From: Petrolisthes cinctipes
Taxonomy: Eukaryota; Arthropoda; Malacostraca; Decapoda; Porcellanidae
Length of the DNA stretch: 64,000 nt
Assembly (NCBI GenBank): GCA_033782935.1
Contig: JAWQEG010001229.1
Coordinates: forward strand, 40,001 to 104,000
Direction: 5' to 3'
Positions 32,171 through 46,100 of the stretch are shown piece by piece (positions within the stretch are counted from its first letter, which is position 1; every line of letters starts with the position of its first letter). Made by a program: the position numbers and the translations under genes. Below the pieces are notes generated by a model that saw only the letters and a list, made by a program, of their open reading frames with translations, was not told where the DNA came from and did no database searches.

Positions 32171-32745
32171 TACCGTCAAGATTTGGGAAGTTTTTTTTAC
32201 AAAGCACCTCGGTGACCTACCCCTCCACAGGAAGGGTAGGTAAGTCTCACCCCGCCTCCACGTGGTGACCTAGGGGGACACCTCCCTATTTTTTATCATT
32301 ATTTTATTTTTATAGAGGCTGGAGGTGGCACTGAGACTCGCTCCATCATGTTAAGTAAATATTGAATTTATTTACTTAACTATATATTCCCTGGTTATTC
32401 CAAGTTAATAAAGTTAATAAAGGACCCCCGTGGTGTAGATAAATGATGAAATAAGTGGAAAAAATATATAATTATTTTGTTATTACTGCCTTTATTTTAC
32501 TTATTATTTACTCCCTGACTATTCCAAGGTGTTGATATGTGAATAAATGATCCCGATTGTGTAAATAAATAGTGATAAATGGATAAATAAGACGATAAAT
32601 GATGAAATAAGACGATAAATGATACAGCCGGTGGGAAGGCCAAAAGGAAGGAAGGCATCAGCTGACTCACCGAGTGTTAAAAATATTTAATGAATTAATT
32701 TATTTATTAATTTAGTAGAGTTAAAATTATGGTAAATTTACATGG

Positions 32746-33078
32746 TATTTAATGAAAGAATTACCGTTATTGCGTACGGTTTTTCTACCTTCATTACCCA
32801 CTTCTTTAGACCATTCTAAGACTATTTCCTTCTATGGCATTTCCTCCGCAAATGCCCCATTTCCAAGATGGGGCTCAAATGGGGCATTTTGAAATTAGCC
32901 TGACCTTACCTGACCTTACTTAACCTAACCTAGACCGCATCAGACTACCGGGACCTAACCTGGGCAAACTACCGGGAAATAACCGTGGTAAAGTACAAGT
33001 AATGACCGGGGCAAAATTCTGGGACCTAGCCGGCTCTGGCAACACTGCTACAAAACGGTAATTCTTTCAATGAATATT
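32746..33078. mobile_element. GGTA-TACC MITE family, copy with adjacent partial
   Basis: Starts GGTATTTAATGAAAGAATTA and ends near TTCTTTCAATGAATATT, with the usual interior landmarks. A reversed terminal fragment (GTAGCAGTGTGGCCAGATCC) follows at about 33087-33150. Upstream, 32171-32745 has a G/C-rich TACCCCTCCACAGG hairpin-like stretch and A/T-rich DNA. Confidence 0.78.
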
Positions 33079-33247
33079 GAATTACAGTTTTGTAGCAGTG
33101 TGGCCAGATCCGGCTAGGTTCCAGAATTTGGTATTTATTGAAAGTTTTACCGATATGCAACCTGAAAAAAATACCCCTGTAAAAAAATAACACCTTAAGA
33201 AAATAACACATAAAAACAAAATACCACCTAAAAAAAATACCACCTGA

Positions 33248-33360
33248 AAAAGAAACTACCTCCATCCACAGAGAACTGTATAGTGAAATTGCAAGGACTG
33301 TCTTTCACCGCCACAGTTCATTGGCCCCTCCCCGCCAATGACTGTGGTCGTCAACCAGAA
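33248..33360. repeat. Unique hairpin block, copy 1 of 3, inside the macrosatellite
   Basis: CCTCCATCCACAGAGAACTG, GACTGTCTTTCACCGCCACA, then CCACAGTTCATTGGC and GCCAATGACTGTGG as inverted arms around CCCTCCCC. Other copies are at 33553-33660 and 34335-34440. Confidence 0.9.
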
Positions 33361-33552
33361 AATATATAAATACATAATACCACCTGAAAAAGAAATAACC
33401 TCTGAAAAAATATCCCTAAAAAAAACACCTGAAAAAAAACTGAAAAGAAATACACCTAATAAAATTACACCTGAAAAAAATATACATGAAAGAAAATTAC
33501 ACCTGGAAAAAAATAACACCTGAAAAAAAATGCCACCTAAAAAAAAATAAAA

Positions 33553-33660
33553 GACGACCTCCATCCAAAGGGAACTGTGAGGTGAAATTGCATGGACTGT
33601 CTTTCACCGCCACAGTTCATTGGCCCCTCCCAGCCAATGACTGTGGTCGTCAACCAAAAA
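33553..33660. repeat. Unique hairpin block, copy 2 of 3
   Basis: Near identical to copy 1: CCTCCATCCAAAGGGAACTG, then the same inverted CCACAGTTCATTGGC / GCCAATGACTGTGG arms and GGTCGTCAACCAAAAAATAA. Confidence 0.9.
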
Positions 33661-34121
33661 ATAAATAAATACGTTAATAAAATAAAATAATAATAATGAT
33701 AATAAATGAAATTCCACCTGAAAAGAAATTCCACCTGAAAAAAATAACACCTGAAAAAAAATAGCACCAGAAAACGAAATAACATCTGAAAAGAAAGAAC
33801 ATCTGCAAAGAAATAACATCTGCAAAGAAATACCAGCTGAAAAAGGAATACTACCTGAAAAAGGAATACCACCTGAAAAAGAAATACCACCTGAAAAAGA
33901 AATAACACCTGAAAAAATACCCCTAAAAAACACATGAAAAAAATGCCACCTGGAAAAACACTTGAAAAAAATGTCACCTGGAAAAAATACCACCTGGAAA
34001 AAAATACACCTAAAAAAATTACACCTGAAAAAAATATACCTGAAAGAAAATTACACCTGAAAAAGAAATAACACCTGAAAAATAAATAAACCTAAAAAAA
34101 CATGAAAAAATAAATAAATAC

Positions 34122-34170
<49 letters not shown>

Positions 34171-34334
34171 TAATAAAAGAAATTCCACCTGAAAAGAAAT
34201 AACATCTGAAAAAGAAATAACCCCTGAAAAAATACCCCTAAAAAAAATATACCTGAAAGAAAATTGCACCTGCAAAAAATAATACATGAAAAAAATAACA
34301 CCTATAAAAAAATGCCACCTAAAAAAAAAAAAAA

Positions 34335-34440
34335 ACTACCTCCATCCACAGGGAACTGTGTGGTGAAATTGCATGGACTGTCTTTCACCGTAACAGTTCA
34401 TTGGCCCCTCCCAGCCAATGACTGTGGTAGTCAACCAAAA
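34335..34440. repeat. Unique hairpin block, copy 3 of 3
   Basis: CCTCCATCCACAGGGAACTG and the same hairpin arms; GGTAGTCAACC replaces GGTCGTCAACC. Beyond this copy the array contains no further block. Confidence 0.9.
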
Positions 34441-36886
34441 AATAAATAAATACATAAATAAAATAATATAATAATAATTAATAGCAATAATAATAATGAT
34501 AATAAAAGAAATAACGCCTGAATAAAAACGCCTGAAAAAAATAAACGCCTGAAAATAATAAACGCCTGAAAAAAATTAATAAATAAAAAAAAACGCCTGA
34601 AAAAATAAATAAATAAAAAAAGACTGAAACAAAGCCTGAACAAAATAAATAAAAAAAGACTGAAAAAAGCGTGAAAATAAAAAATAAAAAAAACACATAA
34701 AAAAAATAAATAAAAAAAGCCTGAAAAAATAAATAACTAATAAAAGTCTGAAAAAAATCAATAACTAAAAAAGTCTGAAAAAAATCAATAAAAAAGCCTG
34801 AAAAAATAAATAAATAATAGCCTGAAAAAAAAAGCCTGAAAACAATATAATAAATAAAAAAAGCCTGAAAACAATAAATAAATAAAAAAAGCCTTAAAAC
34901 AATAAATAAATAAATAAAAGCCTGAAAACAATAAATAAATAAAAAAAAGCCTAAAACAAATAAATAAATAAAAAAAAAACTGAAAACAAATAAAAATTTA
35001 AAAAAGCGAGAAAAAAACGCATGAAAAAAGCCTGAAAAATAGATAAATGAAAAAAGCATGAAACAAAATAAATAAACAAAAAAAAGCCTGAAAAATAGAT
35101 AAATGTAAAAAAGCCTGAAAAAAATAAATAAATAAATAAAAACACCTGAAATAAATAATAAAAGAAACACTTGAAATAAATAATAAAAGAAACACCTGAA
35201 ATAAATAAATAAATAAATAAACACCTGAAATAAATAAATAAATTAAAAAAACACCTGAAATAAATAAACACCTGAAATAAATAAATAAAACAAACACCTG
35301 AAATAAAATATGAAATGAAAAAATAAATAAAAAAAAACACCTGAAAAAAACACCTGAAAATAAATAAATAAAAAAAAACCTGAAATAAATAAAAATAAAA
35401 AAAAGCACCTGAAATACATAAATATAAATAAAAAACACCTAAAAAATAAATATATAAAAAACACCTGAAACAAAACACCTGAAAAAAAACTGAAAAAAAA
35501 ATAAATAAAAAAAAGCTTGAACTAAATAAATATAAAAAGTATGAAAAAGCCTGAAAAAAAAGCCCGAAAATAAATAAATAAATAAGTTGAAAAAATAAAA
35601 AAAATAAAAATAAAAAAACACCTAAAAAAATCCTGAAAAAACATCTGAAATAATAAAATAAAAAAAAACCTGAAATAAAAAAATAAAAAAAGTCTGAAAA
35701 AAATAAATAAATAAAAAAAGCCTGAAAAAAATAAAAAAATAAAAAAAGCCTGAAAAATAAATTAATAAAAAAAATTATAAAAATAAATAAATGAAAACAA
35801 ATGAAAAAAATAAATAAAAAAGCCTGAAAAGAAAAAAAAATTAAAAACAAATTAATAAAAAACACCTGAAATAAACAAATCAATAAAAAAAAGCACCTGA
35901 AAAAAAAACACCTGAAATAAAAAAAATAAAATAAACACATAAAATAAAAATAAAACCACCAGAAATAAAAAATAAATAAATAAAAAAACATCTTAAATAA
36001 AAAAAAAGTGAAATAAAAAAAACATAAAAAAACACCTGAAATCAATAAAAAAATATAAAAAAGCACCTAAAATAAATAAATAAATAAATAAAAAAACACC
36101 TAAACAATAAATAAAAAAAAAACACCTAAAAATAAATAAATGATAAAACACCTGAAAAAAAAAACACCTGAAAAAAATAAATCAATAAAAAAAGCATAAA
36201 AAAATGAAAAAAAAAAAATAAAAAAAGCCTGAAAGAAAAATTGAAAAATAAATAAATAAAAAAAGCCTGAAAAAAAAATAAAAACACCAAAAATAAAAAG
36301 TAAATAAAAAAAAAACTGAAATAAATAAATAAATAAATAAACCACTTGAAAAAAAAAACTGAAATAAATAAATAAATAAAACACCTGAAATAAATAAAAT
36401 AATAAAAAAGCACCTGAATAAATAAAAAAATAAAAAAAGCACCTGAATAAATAAATTGATAAAAAAAGCACCTGAATAAATAAATTGATAAAAAAAGCAC
36501 CTGAATAAATAAATTGATAAAAAAAGCACCTTAATAAATAAATTGATAAAAAAAAGCACCTGAAAAAATAAATTAAAAAAGTCTGAAAAAATATAAATAA
36601 ATAAAAAAAGCCTGAAATAAATAATTATAAAAAAGCCTGAAAAAAATAGATAAAAAAGCCTGAAAAAAACTAACTAAATAAAAAAAAGCCTGAAAAAAAT
36701 AAAAAAACCACCTAGAATAAAAAAAATAAAAACCCACCTGAAATAAATAAATAAAAGCACCTAAAATAAAAAAAATAAATAAAAAACGCCTAATAATAAA
36801 TAGATAAAAAACACCTAAAATAAAAAAATTATATATATAAAAACAACTAAAAAAATAAAAAAAAAATAAAAAAATGAAAAAAAATA

Positions 36887-38822
36887 ATACATAATAACAT
36901 AACACCAGGTACTAGTGACACACACACACACACACTTCAGGTATTCCTTGACTTGATTACTTGTATAAAATACTACAACTAAATAACTAATATAACTTTT
37001 TTCTTCAAAATAAAACTCATTACTGGTTAAGGCACCATACTGTAGCACCTTACAGGCAATAACTTTGGTACTGGTAGTACTGACAATCTTACAGAACTAT
37101 ATCACATATTATTTGGGTACCGGTATCATTACTTAGGCTTGCAATCAAGTACCGGTACCGTATTAAAAAATTTGTCTGTCCGAAGTTGGGACTCTTTTCT
37201 CTAAAAAAAATTAGAAATATTCATTAAAAAAAATCATAACACGGTTATGCATGCATATATTTTAAATTTGTTTACTGCCCAGTACTTACAGAGAGTGTCC
37301 ACGTATAATCGTACCATTCACGTTCTTACAATTGAAACTCTTTGTTCTGTGTGAACAGAGTTTTGCAGGGTTCAAAAACGACGACTTTTTTTAACATTGC
37401 ATTGATCGAATATTTTCACCCACACATATTCAAGCTATTGTGATAGAATTTATTAGTAATAGTCTTTGAACATTCCCCGAACTAACACCATCATTATTTT
37501 TTGCAAATATAGCACTCTCTTCCAGTACAGTTGAATTATTACATTTTTTCGCGTAATGTCCTAAGTGTTGGTACAGTCCGAAGTTAGGGAGTTTTATGGT
37601 AATGGAAGGATCTCATGAAATCTTTTAGTGATTACATATTACATCTTTTCCACATGAGCAACGATTTTTTTCCCTTAACTGCCAATGAGTACGGTACTAA
37701 ATCAAAGAGCTTTGGGTGTATTTTCATGAATTGTTTGTCATAAGGTAGAAATAATGATAGCTGAATTTGATCCAGTTAAAGATCAGGCCTGATTCAGGAT
37801 ATTGGTATATTTGTCTACCATATTGATTAAGACATTTTGTGGGTGCAACAGTAAAATCTATAACCCTCAGTTGATATCTTGGATTTTACTGAATGCCTTA
37901 TAGGTACAGAAAAATTAATTTTACTTTAGTTAAATTACAGTTGTTTGCTGGGTGTGTTATTTATTACTTTTCAGTAAAATAATTTCTTTGTATCAATAAC
38001 ATAAATAGTGAAATTACATAACAGGTATGCAATCCTTCTTATTTATTTTTATGCAATGAGGTGTCAGTTATCAAGCTTTGGTGTGTTGTACACTACAGTA
38101 CATGCGTTGGTGATGACCACGTTGTAAAGACAGTTGAAACAGGATATTTATTGATTATCAAAAGCCGAAGACATATATCTAGTGTGGAAGTATCATTTGT
38201 TTATTTTAGCAAACTAAGTTGTATATAATTGTTGGTACAATATCCTCTTCATTTATGTTACAGAATTTGAGGAGGTGTTTAACAAGTTTAAGGCAGAAAC
38301 TGGGACTGTATTCCGAATAAAGTCATCTTGTAGTGTGGCCTATGAAAACTCCAGAAGAAAGAGGCATTTTGTTCCAGCCCGATTCAAGTTTGTGTCTGTG
38401 AGATACTGTTGTGTTCACTATGGCCAACCAAAGATAGCTGGACAGGGCATCCGTTCCAAACAGAGGTAACTGCTGCAGTTTTTTATACTGGTTAAACTGG
38501 TACGGTAATCACTATGGACATTGGCTTCTTGCTCATATCAAGGTCTTGGTAATCACTAGCAAGCATAGGTCAGAGTCTGGAGACCTAGAAACATATTCCA
38601 TGGCATGAGTTTGTCTTATCATCTGACAATGAAAACTACTTTTGAGGTAGCTATTATTCCATTCCATTCCATACCTTTGACTATCTTGTAGAGTATTGTT
38701 AGAGACCATATTGAAGCTACTCTTAACAAATTTCTCTGATAACCCTTTAACATTAAAAAAAACGCATAAGTATCGAAAAAGTATATCCTTACTGCTGTTA
38801 TTTCTTGACCTTAGATCCTTTA
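36887..38822. repeat. Right arm of the 1.94-kb inverted duplication
   Basis: Reverse complement of 26104-28040, embedded in the macrosatellite. Starts within CATAATAACATAACACCAGG and ends at CTTAGATCCTTTA, where T-rich array sequence begins. Confidence 0.95.
38264..38465 (+). pseudogene. Inverted duplicate of zinc-finger gene exon 2
   Basis: Same 202 bases, amino acids and splice sites (TTACAG|AATTTG and AGAG|GTAACT) as 26460-26661, but on the plus strand, upstream of and antisense to the parent gene. No exon 1 or 3 copy accompanies it, so it cannot make the protein by itself. Confidence 0.9.
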
Positions 38823-39545
38823 TTTTTTTCAGGCTTTTTTTATTTATTTATTTTTTTCAGACTTTTTTTATTTTTTTATTTCAGGTGTTTTTTTATTTTA
38901 TTATTTCAGGTGTTTTTTCAGGATTTTTTTAGGTGTTTTTTTTATTTATTTTATTTTTTATTTTTTCAACTTATTTATTTATTTATTTTCGGGCTTTTTT
39001 TTTCAGGCTTTTTCATACTTTTTATATTTATTTAGTTCAAGCTTTTTTTTATTTATTTTTTTTTTCAGTTTTTTTTTTCAGGTGTTTTGTTTCAGGTGTT
39101 TTTTATATATTTATTTTTTAGGTGCTTTTTATTTATATTTATGTATTTCAGGTCCTTTTTTTTATTTTTATTTATTTCATTTTTTTTTTCAGGTGTTTTT
39201 TTTTATTTATTTTTTCATTTCATATTTTATTTCAGGTGTTTTTTTATTTATTTATTTATTTCAGGTGTTTATTTATTTCAGGTGTTTATTTATTTATTTA
39301 TCTATTTCAGGTGTTTCTTTTATTATTTATTTCAAGTGTTCCTTTTATTATTTATTTCAGGTTTTTTTATTTATTTATTAATTTTTTTCAGGCTTTTTTA
39401 CATTTATCTATTTTTCAGGTTTTTTTTTGTTTATTTATTTTGTTTCATGCTTTTTTCATTTATCTATTTTTCAGGCTTTTTTCAGGCGTTTTTTTCTCGT
39501 TTTTTTTAATTTTTATTTGTTTTCAGTTTTTTTTTATTTATTTAT
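38823..39545. repeat. Inverted piece of the macrosatellite
   Basis: T-rich: reverse complement of about 34965-35730, shown by shared variants such as CTGAAACAAAACACCTG and AGCTTGAACTAAATAAA. Direct A-rich orientation resumes at about 39550. Confidence 0.88.
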
Positions 39546-40125
39546 TTGTTTTATGAAATAAAATAAATAAATAAAAAAAGCCTGAAAAAAAACTGAAAAA
39601 TAAATAAATAAAAAAAGCCTGAAAAAAAAATAAAAACACCAAAAATAAAAATTAAGTAAATAAAAAAAAAACTGAAATAAATAAATAAATAAAATACCTG
39701 AAATAAATAAAATAATAAAAAAGCACCTGAATAAATAAAAAAATAAAAAAAGCACCTGAATAAATAAATTGATAAAAAAAGCACCTGAATAAATAAATTG
39801 ATAAAAAAAAGCACCTGAATAAATAAATTGATAAAAAAAGCACCTGAATAAATAAATTGATAAAAAAAGCACCTGAAAAAATAAAAGTAAAAAAAGTCTG
39901 AAAAAAAAAAATAAAAAAAGCCTGAAATAAATAAATATAAAAAAGCCTGAAAAAAATATAGATAAAAAAAGCCTGATAAAAACTAACTAAATAAAAAAAA
40001 GTCTGAAAAAAATAAAAAAACACCTAGAATAAAAAAAATAAAAACCCACCTGAAATAAATAAATAAAAGCACCTAAAATAAAAAATAAATAAAAAACGCC
40101 TAATAATAAATAAATAAAAAACATC

Positions 40126-40174
<49 letters not shown>

Positions 40175-43100
40175 AACTAAAAAAAAAAAAAAAAAAAAAT
40201 GAAAAAAAAAAATGAAAAAAATAATTAAATAAAAAATAAACTAAAAAATAAAAAAACACTGAAACAATAAATAAATAAATAAAACACCTGAAACAAAATA
40301 AAAACACCTGAAATAAATAAATTTATAAAAAAATACTGAAATAAAATAAATAAATAAAAAAACACCTGAAATAAATAAATAAAAACCTGAAAACAATTAA
40401 AAAAAAAAAAACTGAAAAAAACACCTGAGAAAATAAATAAATAAAAAACAACCTAAGAAAATAATAAATAAAAAAAAACTGAAAAAAAATAGGAAAAAAA
40501 AAATAAAACAACCTGATAAAACTTAAGTAAATAAAAAAAGAACTAAAAAAAGTAAATAAAAGCGTGAAAAAGAATAAAAAAATAAACAACCTGAAAAAAA
40601 ACTGAAAAAAATAAATAAAAAAATCCTTAAAAAAATAAATAAATAAAAAAGCCTGAAAATATTCAATATTAAAAAAAAGCCTGAAAAAATCGATAATAAA
40701 AAGCCTGAAAAAATAAATAAATAAAAAAAGCCTGAAAAAAATGAATAAAAACAAAACTGAAAATAAAATAGATGAATAAACACCTGAAAAGAAATCACCT
40801 GAAAAAAAAACATCTGTAATAAATAAATAAAAAAACACCAGAAAAAGAATAAAAAAAGCACTTAAAATAAATAAATAAATAAAAGCACGAAATAAATATA
40901 TAAATAAAAAAATACCTGAAATAAATATATAAATAAAAAACACCTGAAAAAAAACTAATAAAAAAAAACACCTGAAAAAAAAACACTTGAAATAAATAAA
41001 TAATAAAAAAAACACCTGAAATAAATAAATAAATAAATAAAAAAACACCTGAAATAAATAAATAAAATACACCTGAAATAAATAAATAAATAAAAAAACA
41101 CCTGAAATAAATAAATAAATATAAAAACACCTTAAATAAATAAATAAAAAACACCTGAAAAATAAATAAGTAAAAAACACGTGAATAAAAAACTGAAAAA
41201 AAATAAATAAAAAAAAACTGAAAAAAAAATAAAAAACCCTGAAAAAACTAAAAAATAAATATAAAAAACAACCTAAAAAAACTAACTAAATAAAAAATAA
41301 ATAAAAAATAAATAAAAAAAACTGAAAAAAATGAATACAATATATAAATAAATAAAAAAAACTTGAAAAAAAAATAAAAGCTACCTGAAAAAAAACTTGA
41401 AAATAAAAACAACCTGAAACAATAAAAAAATAAAAAAATAAAAAAATAAAAAAAAGCAACCTGAAAAAAATAATAAATAAAAAAAAGCTTGAAAAAAATA
41501 AATACATAAAAAAAGCCTGAAAAAAATACATAAAAAAGCCTAAAAAAACAAAAAAGCGCCTAAAAATAAATAAATTAAAAAAGCCTGAAAAATAAATAAA
41601 TAAGAAAAAAACTAAATAAATAAAAAACCCTTAAAAATAAAAAAAAACCTGAAATAAAAACATAAATAAATAAAACCACCTGAAAAAAAGCACTTGAAAT
41701 AGAAAATAAATAAAAAACACCTAAAATAAAAAAAATACATAAAAAAGTGAAAAAATAAATAAATAAATAAAAAAACACATGAAATAAATAGATAAATAAA
41801 AAAAACACCTGAAATAAATAAACACATGAAATAAATAAATAAATAAAAAAAAACACCTGAAATAAAAAATGAAATGAAAAAATAAATAAAAAAACACCTG
41901 AAAAAAACACCTGAAAATAAATAAATAAAACACCTGAAATAAAAAAAAAACCTGAAATAAATAAAAATAAAAAATGCACCTGAAATACATAAATATAAAT
42001 AAAAAACACCTAAAAAATAAATAAATAAAAAACACCTGAAACAAAACACTTGAAAAAAAAACTGAAAAAAAAATAAAAAAAAGCTTGAAAACTAACTAAA
42101 TAAAAAAAGTATGAAAAAGCCTGAAAAAATAAAAATAAAAAAAGCCAGAAAATAAATAAATAAATAAATAACTGAAAAAATAAAAAAATAAATAAATAAA
42201 AAAACACTAAAAAAACACCTGAAAAAACACCTGAAATAATAAAATATAAAACACCTGAAAAAAAGCCTGAAAAAAAAATAAATAAAGAAAAAGCCTGAAA
42301 AAAATAAATATATAAAAAAAGCCTGAAAAAAATAAATTAATAAAAAAAATAAAAATAAATAAATGAAAACAAATGAAAAAAATAAATAAAAAAGCCTGAA
42401 AAAAAATAAAAAAAAGTAAAAAAAAATTAATAAAAAAACACCTGAAATAAACAAATCAATAAAAAAGCACCTAAAAAAAACACCTGAAATAAAAAAAAAC
42501 ACCTAAAAAAAAAAAAAAAAAACAGAAATAAAAAATAAATAATTAAAAAAACACCTTAAATAAGAAAAAAAACTGAAATAAAAAATAAATAAATAAAAAA
42601 ACACCTGAAATAAAAAAAATGAAAAAACCCACCTGAAATCAATAAAAAAATATAAAAAAGCACCTAAAATAAATAAATAAATAAATAAATAAAAAAACAC
42701 CTAAACAATAAATAAATAAAAAACACCTAAAAATAAATAAATGATAAAACACCTAAAAAAAAATATAAAAAACACCTGAAAAAACTGAAAAAAAAAAATA
42801 AATAAAAAAAGCCTGAAAAAAAAAATATAAAAATTAAGTAAATAAAAAAAAACACCTGAAATAAATAAATAAAAAAAACACCTGAAATAAATAAATAAAA
42901 AAAACACATGAAATAAATAAATAAATAAAACACATGAAATAAATAAAAAAATAAAAATAGCACCTGAATAAATAAATTGATAAAAAAAGCACCTGAATAA
43001 ATAAATTGATAAAAAAAAGCACCTGAAAAAAAATAAAATAAAAAGTCTGAAAAAAATAAATAAATATAAAAAGCCTGAAATAAATAAAAATAAAAAAGCC

Positions 43101-46100
43101 TGAAAAATAGATAAAAAAAAAGCCTGAAAAAAACTAAGTTAATAAAAAAAAACCTGAAAAAAATAAAAAAACACCTAGAATAAAAAAATAAAAACCCACC
43201 TGAAATAAATAAATAAAATCACCTGAAATAAAAAATAAATAAAAGCACCTAAAATAAAAAATAAATAAAAAACGCCTAATAATAAATAAATAAAAAACAC
43301 CTAAAATAAAAAACATATAAAAAAAAAACTAAAAAAATAATTAAATAAAAAAAAACTAAAAAATAAAAAAAACACTGAAACCATAAATAAATAAATAAAA
43401 CACCTGAAAAAAAAATAAAAACACCTGAAATAAATAAATTTATAAAAAAATACTGAAATAAAATAAATAAATAAAAAAACACCTGAAATAAATAAATAAA
43501 GACCATAAAAAAAACTGAAAAAAATAAAAAAAAACAGGAAAAAAAATAAATAAAACAACCTGATAAAACTTAAATAAATAAAAAAATAAACCTGAAAAAA
43601 AACTGAAAAAAAAAAAATAAAAAAAAAAAATCCTTAAAAAAAAAAAAAAAAAAAGCCTGAAAATATTCAATATTACAAAAAAGCCTGAAAAAATCAATAA
43701 TAAAAAGCCTGAAAAAAAAAAAAATAAATAAAAGCCTGAAAAAAAACTGAAAAAAATGAATAAAAAAAAAACCTGAAAATAAAATAAATGAATAAACACC
43801 TGAAAAGAAAACATGAAAAAAAACACATCTGTAATAAATAAATAAAAAAACACCAGAAAAAGAATAAAAAAAAACACTTAAAATAAATAAGTAAATAAAT
43901 AAAAGCACGAAATAAATATATAAATAAAAAATACCTGAAATAAATAAATATATAAATAAAGAAACACCTGAAAAAAAACTAATAAAAAAAACACCTGAAA
44001 AAAAACACCTGAAATAAATAAATAAATAAACACCTGAAATAAATAAATAAATAAACACCTGAAATAAATAAATAAATATAAAAACACCTTAAATAAATAA
44101 ATAAAAAACACCTGAAAAATAAATAAATAAAAAACACGTGAATAAAAAACTGAAAAAAACTGAAAAAAATAAGAATAAAAAACCCTGAAAAAAAATAAAT
44201 ATAAAAAACAACCTAAAAAAACTAACTAAAAAAAAAAAAAAAATGAATACAATATATAAATAAATAAAAAAAACTGAAAAAAATAAAAACTACCTAAAAA
44301 AAAACTTGAAAATAAAAACAACCTGAAACAATAAATAAATAAATAAAAGCTTGAAAAAAATAAATACATAAAAAAAGCCTGAAAAAATACATAAAAAAGC
44401 CTAAAAAAACAAAAAAGCGCCTAAAAATAAATAAATGAAAAAAAGCCTGAAAAATAAATAAATAAGAAAAAAAACTAAATAAATAAAAAACCCTTAAAAA
44501 TAAAAAAACACCTGAAAAAAAAACAAATAAATAAAACCACCTGAAAAAAAGCACTTGAAATAGAAAATAAATAAAAAACACATAAAATAAATAAAATACA
44601 TAAAAAAACGTGAAAAAATAAATAAATAAATAAATAAAAAACATCTGAAATAAATAAAAAAGAACCTGAAATAAATAAAAATAAAAAAAGCACCTGAAAT
44701 ACATAAATATAAAAAAAAACATCTAAAAAATAAATAAATAAAAAACACCTGAAACAAAACACCTGAAAAAAAACTGAAAAATAATAAATAAAAAAAGCTT
44801 GAAAACTAACTAAATAAAAAAAAGTATGAAAAAGCCTGAAAAAAAATAAAAAAAGCCCGAAAATAAATAAATAAATAAATAAATAAACAACTGAAAAAAT
44901 AAAAAAATAAATAAATAAAATCTAAAAAAACACCTGAAAAAACACCTGAAATAATAAAATAAAAAAACACCTGAAATAAAAAAATAAAAAAAGCCTGAAA
45001 AAAAAGCCTGAAAAAAATAAATAAATAAAAAAAAGCCTGAATAAAATAAATATATAGAAAAGGCCTGAAAAAAATAAATTAATATAAAAAATTATAAAAA
45101 TAAATAAATGAAAAACAAAAGAAAAAAATAAATAAAAAAGCCTGAAAAAAAATAAAAAAATAAAAAAAATTAATAAAAAAACACCTGAAATAAACAAATC
45201 AATAAAAAAAGCACCTGAAAAAAAACACTTGAAATAAAATAAATAAATATAAAAACACCTAAAATTAAAAAAAAACACCAGATATAAAAAAATAAATAAA
45301 TAAAAAAAAACTTAAATAAAAAAAACACCTGAAATAAAAAAAATGAAAAACCCACCTGAAATCAATACAAAAATATAAAAAAGCACCTAAAATAAATAAA
45401 TAAATAAAAAAACACCTAAACAATAAATAAATAAAAATCACCTGAAAAAAAAATAAAAAAACACATGAAAAAAAAAACTGAAAAAAATAAATAAATGAAA
45501 AAAACCTGAAAGAAAAACTGAAAAAAAATAAAAAATAAAAAAAGCCTGAAAAAAAAATAATATAAAAATTAAGTAAATAAAAAAAACTGGAATAAATAAA
45601 TAAATAAATAAACCACTTGAAATAAAAGTAATAAAAAAAAACTGAAATAAATAAATAAATAAAACACCTGAAATAAATAAAATAATTAAAAAAGCACCTG
45701 AATAAATAAAAAAATAAATAAAATCACCTGAAATAAAAAAATAAATAAAAGCACCTAAAATAAAAAATAAGTAAAAAACGCCTAATAATAAATAAATAAA
45801 AAACACCTAAAATAAAAAAAAAATATTAAAAAAACAACTAAAAAAATAAAAAATAATAAAAAAATGAAAAAAAATAAAAAAACTGAAAAAAATAATTAAA
45901 TAGAAAAAACTAAAAAATAAAAAAAACACTGAAACAAAAAATAAATAAATAAAACACCTGAAAAAAATAAAAACACCTGAAATAAATGAATTTATAAAAA
46001 AAATACTGAAATAAAATAAATAAATAAAAAAACACCTGAAATAAATAAATAAAGACCTGAAAACAATTAAATAAAAAAACCTGAAAAAATTTATAAATAA

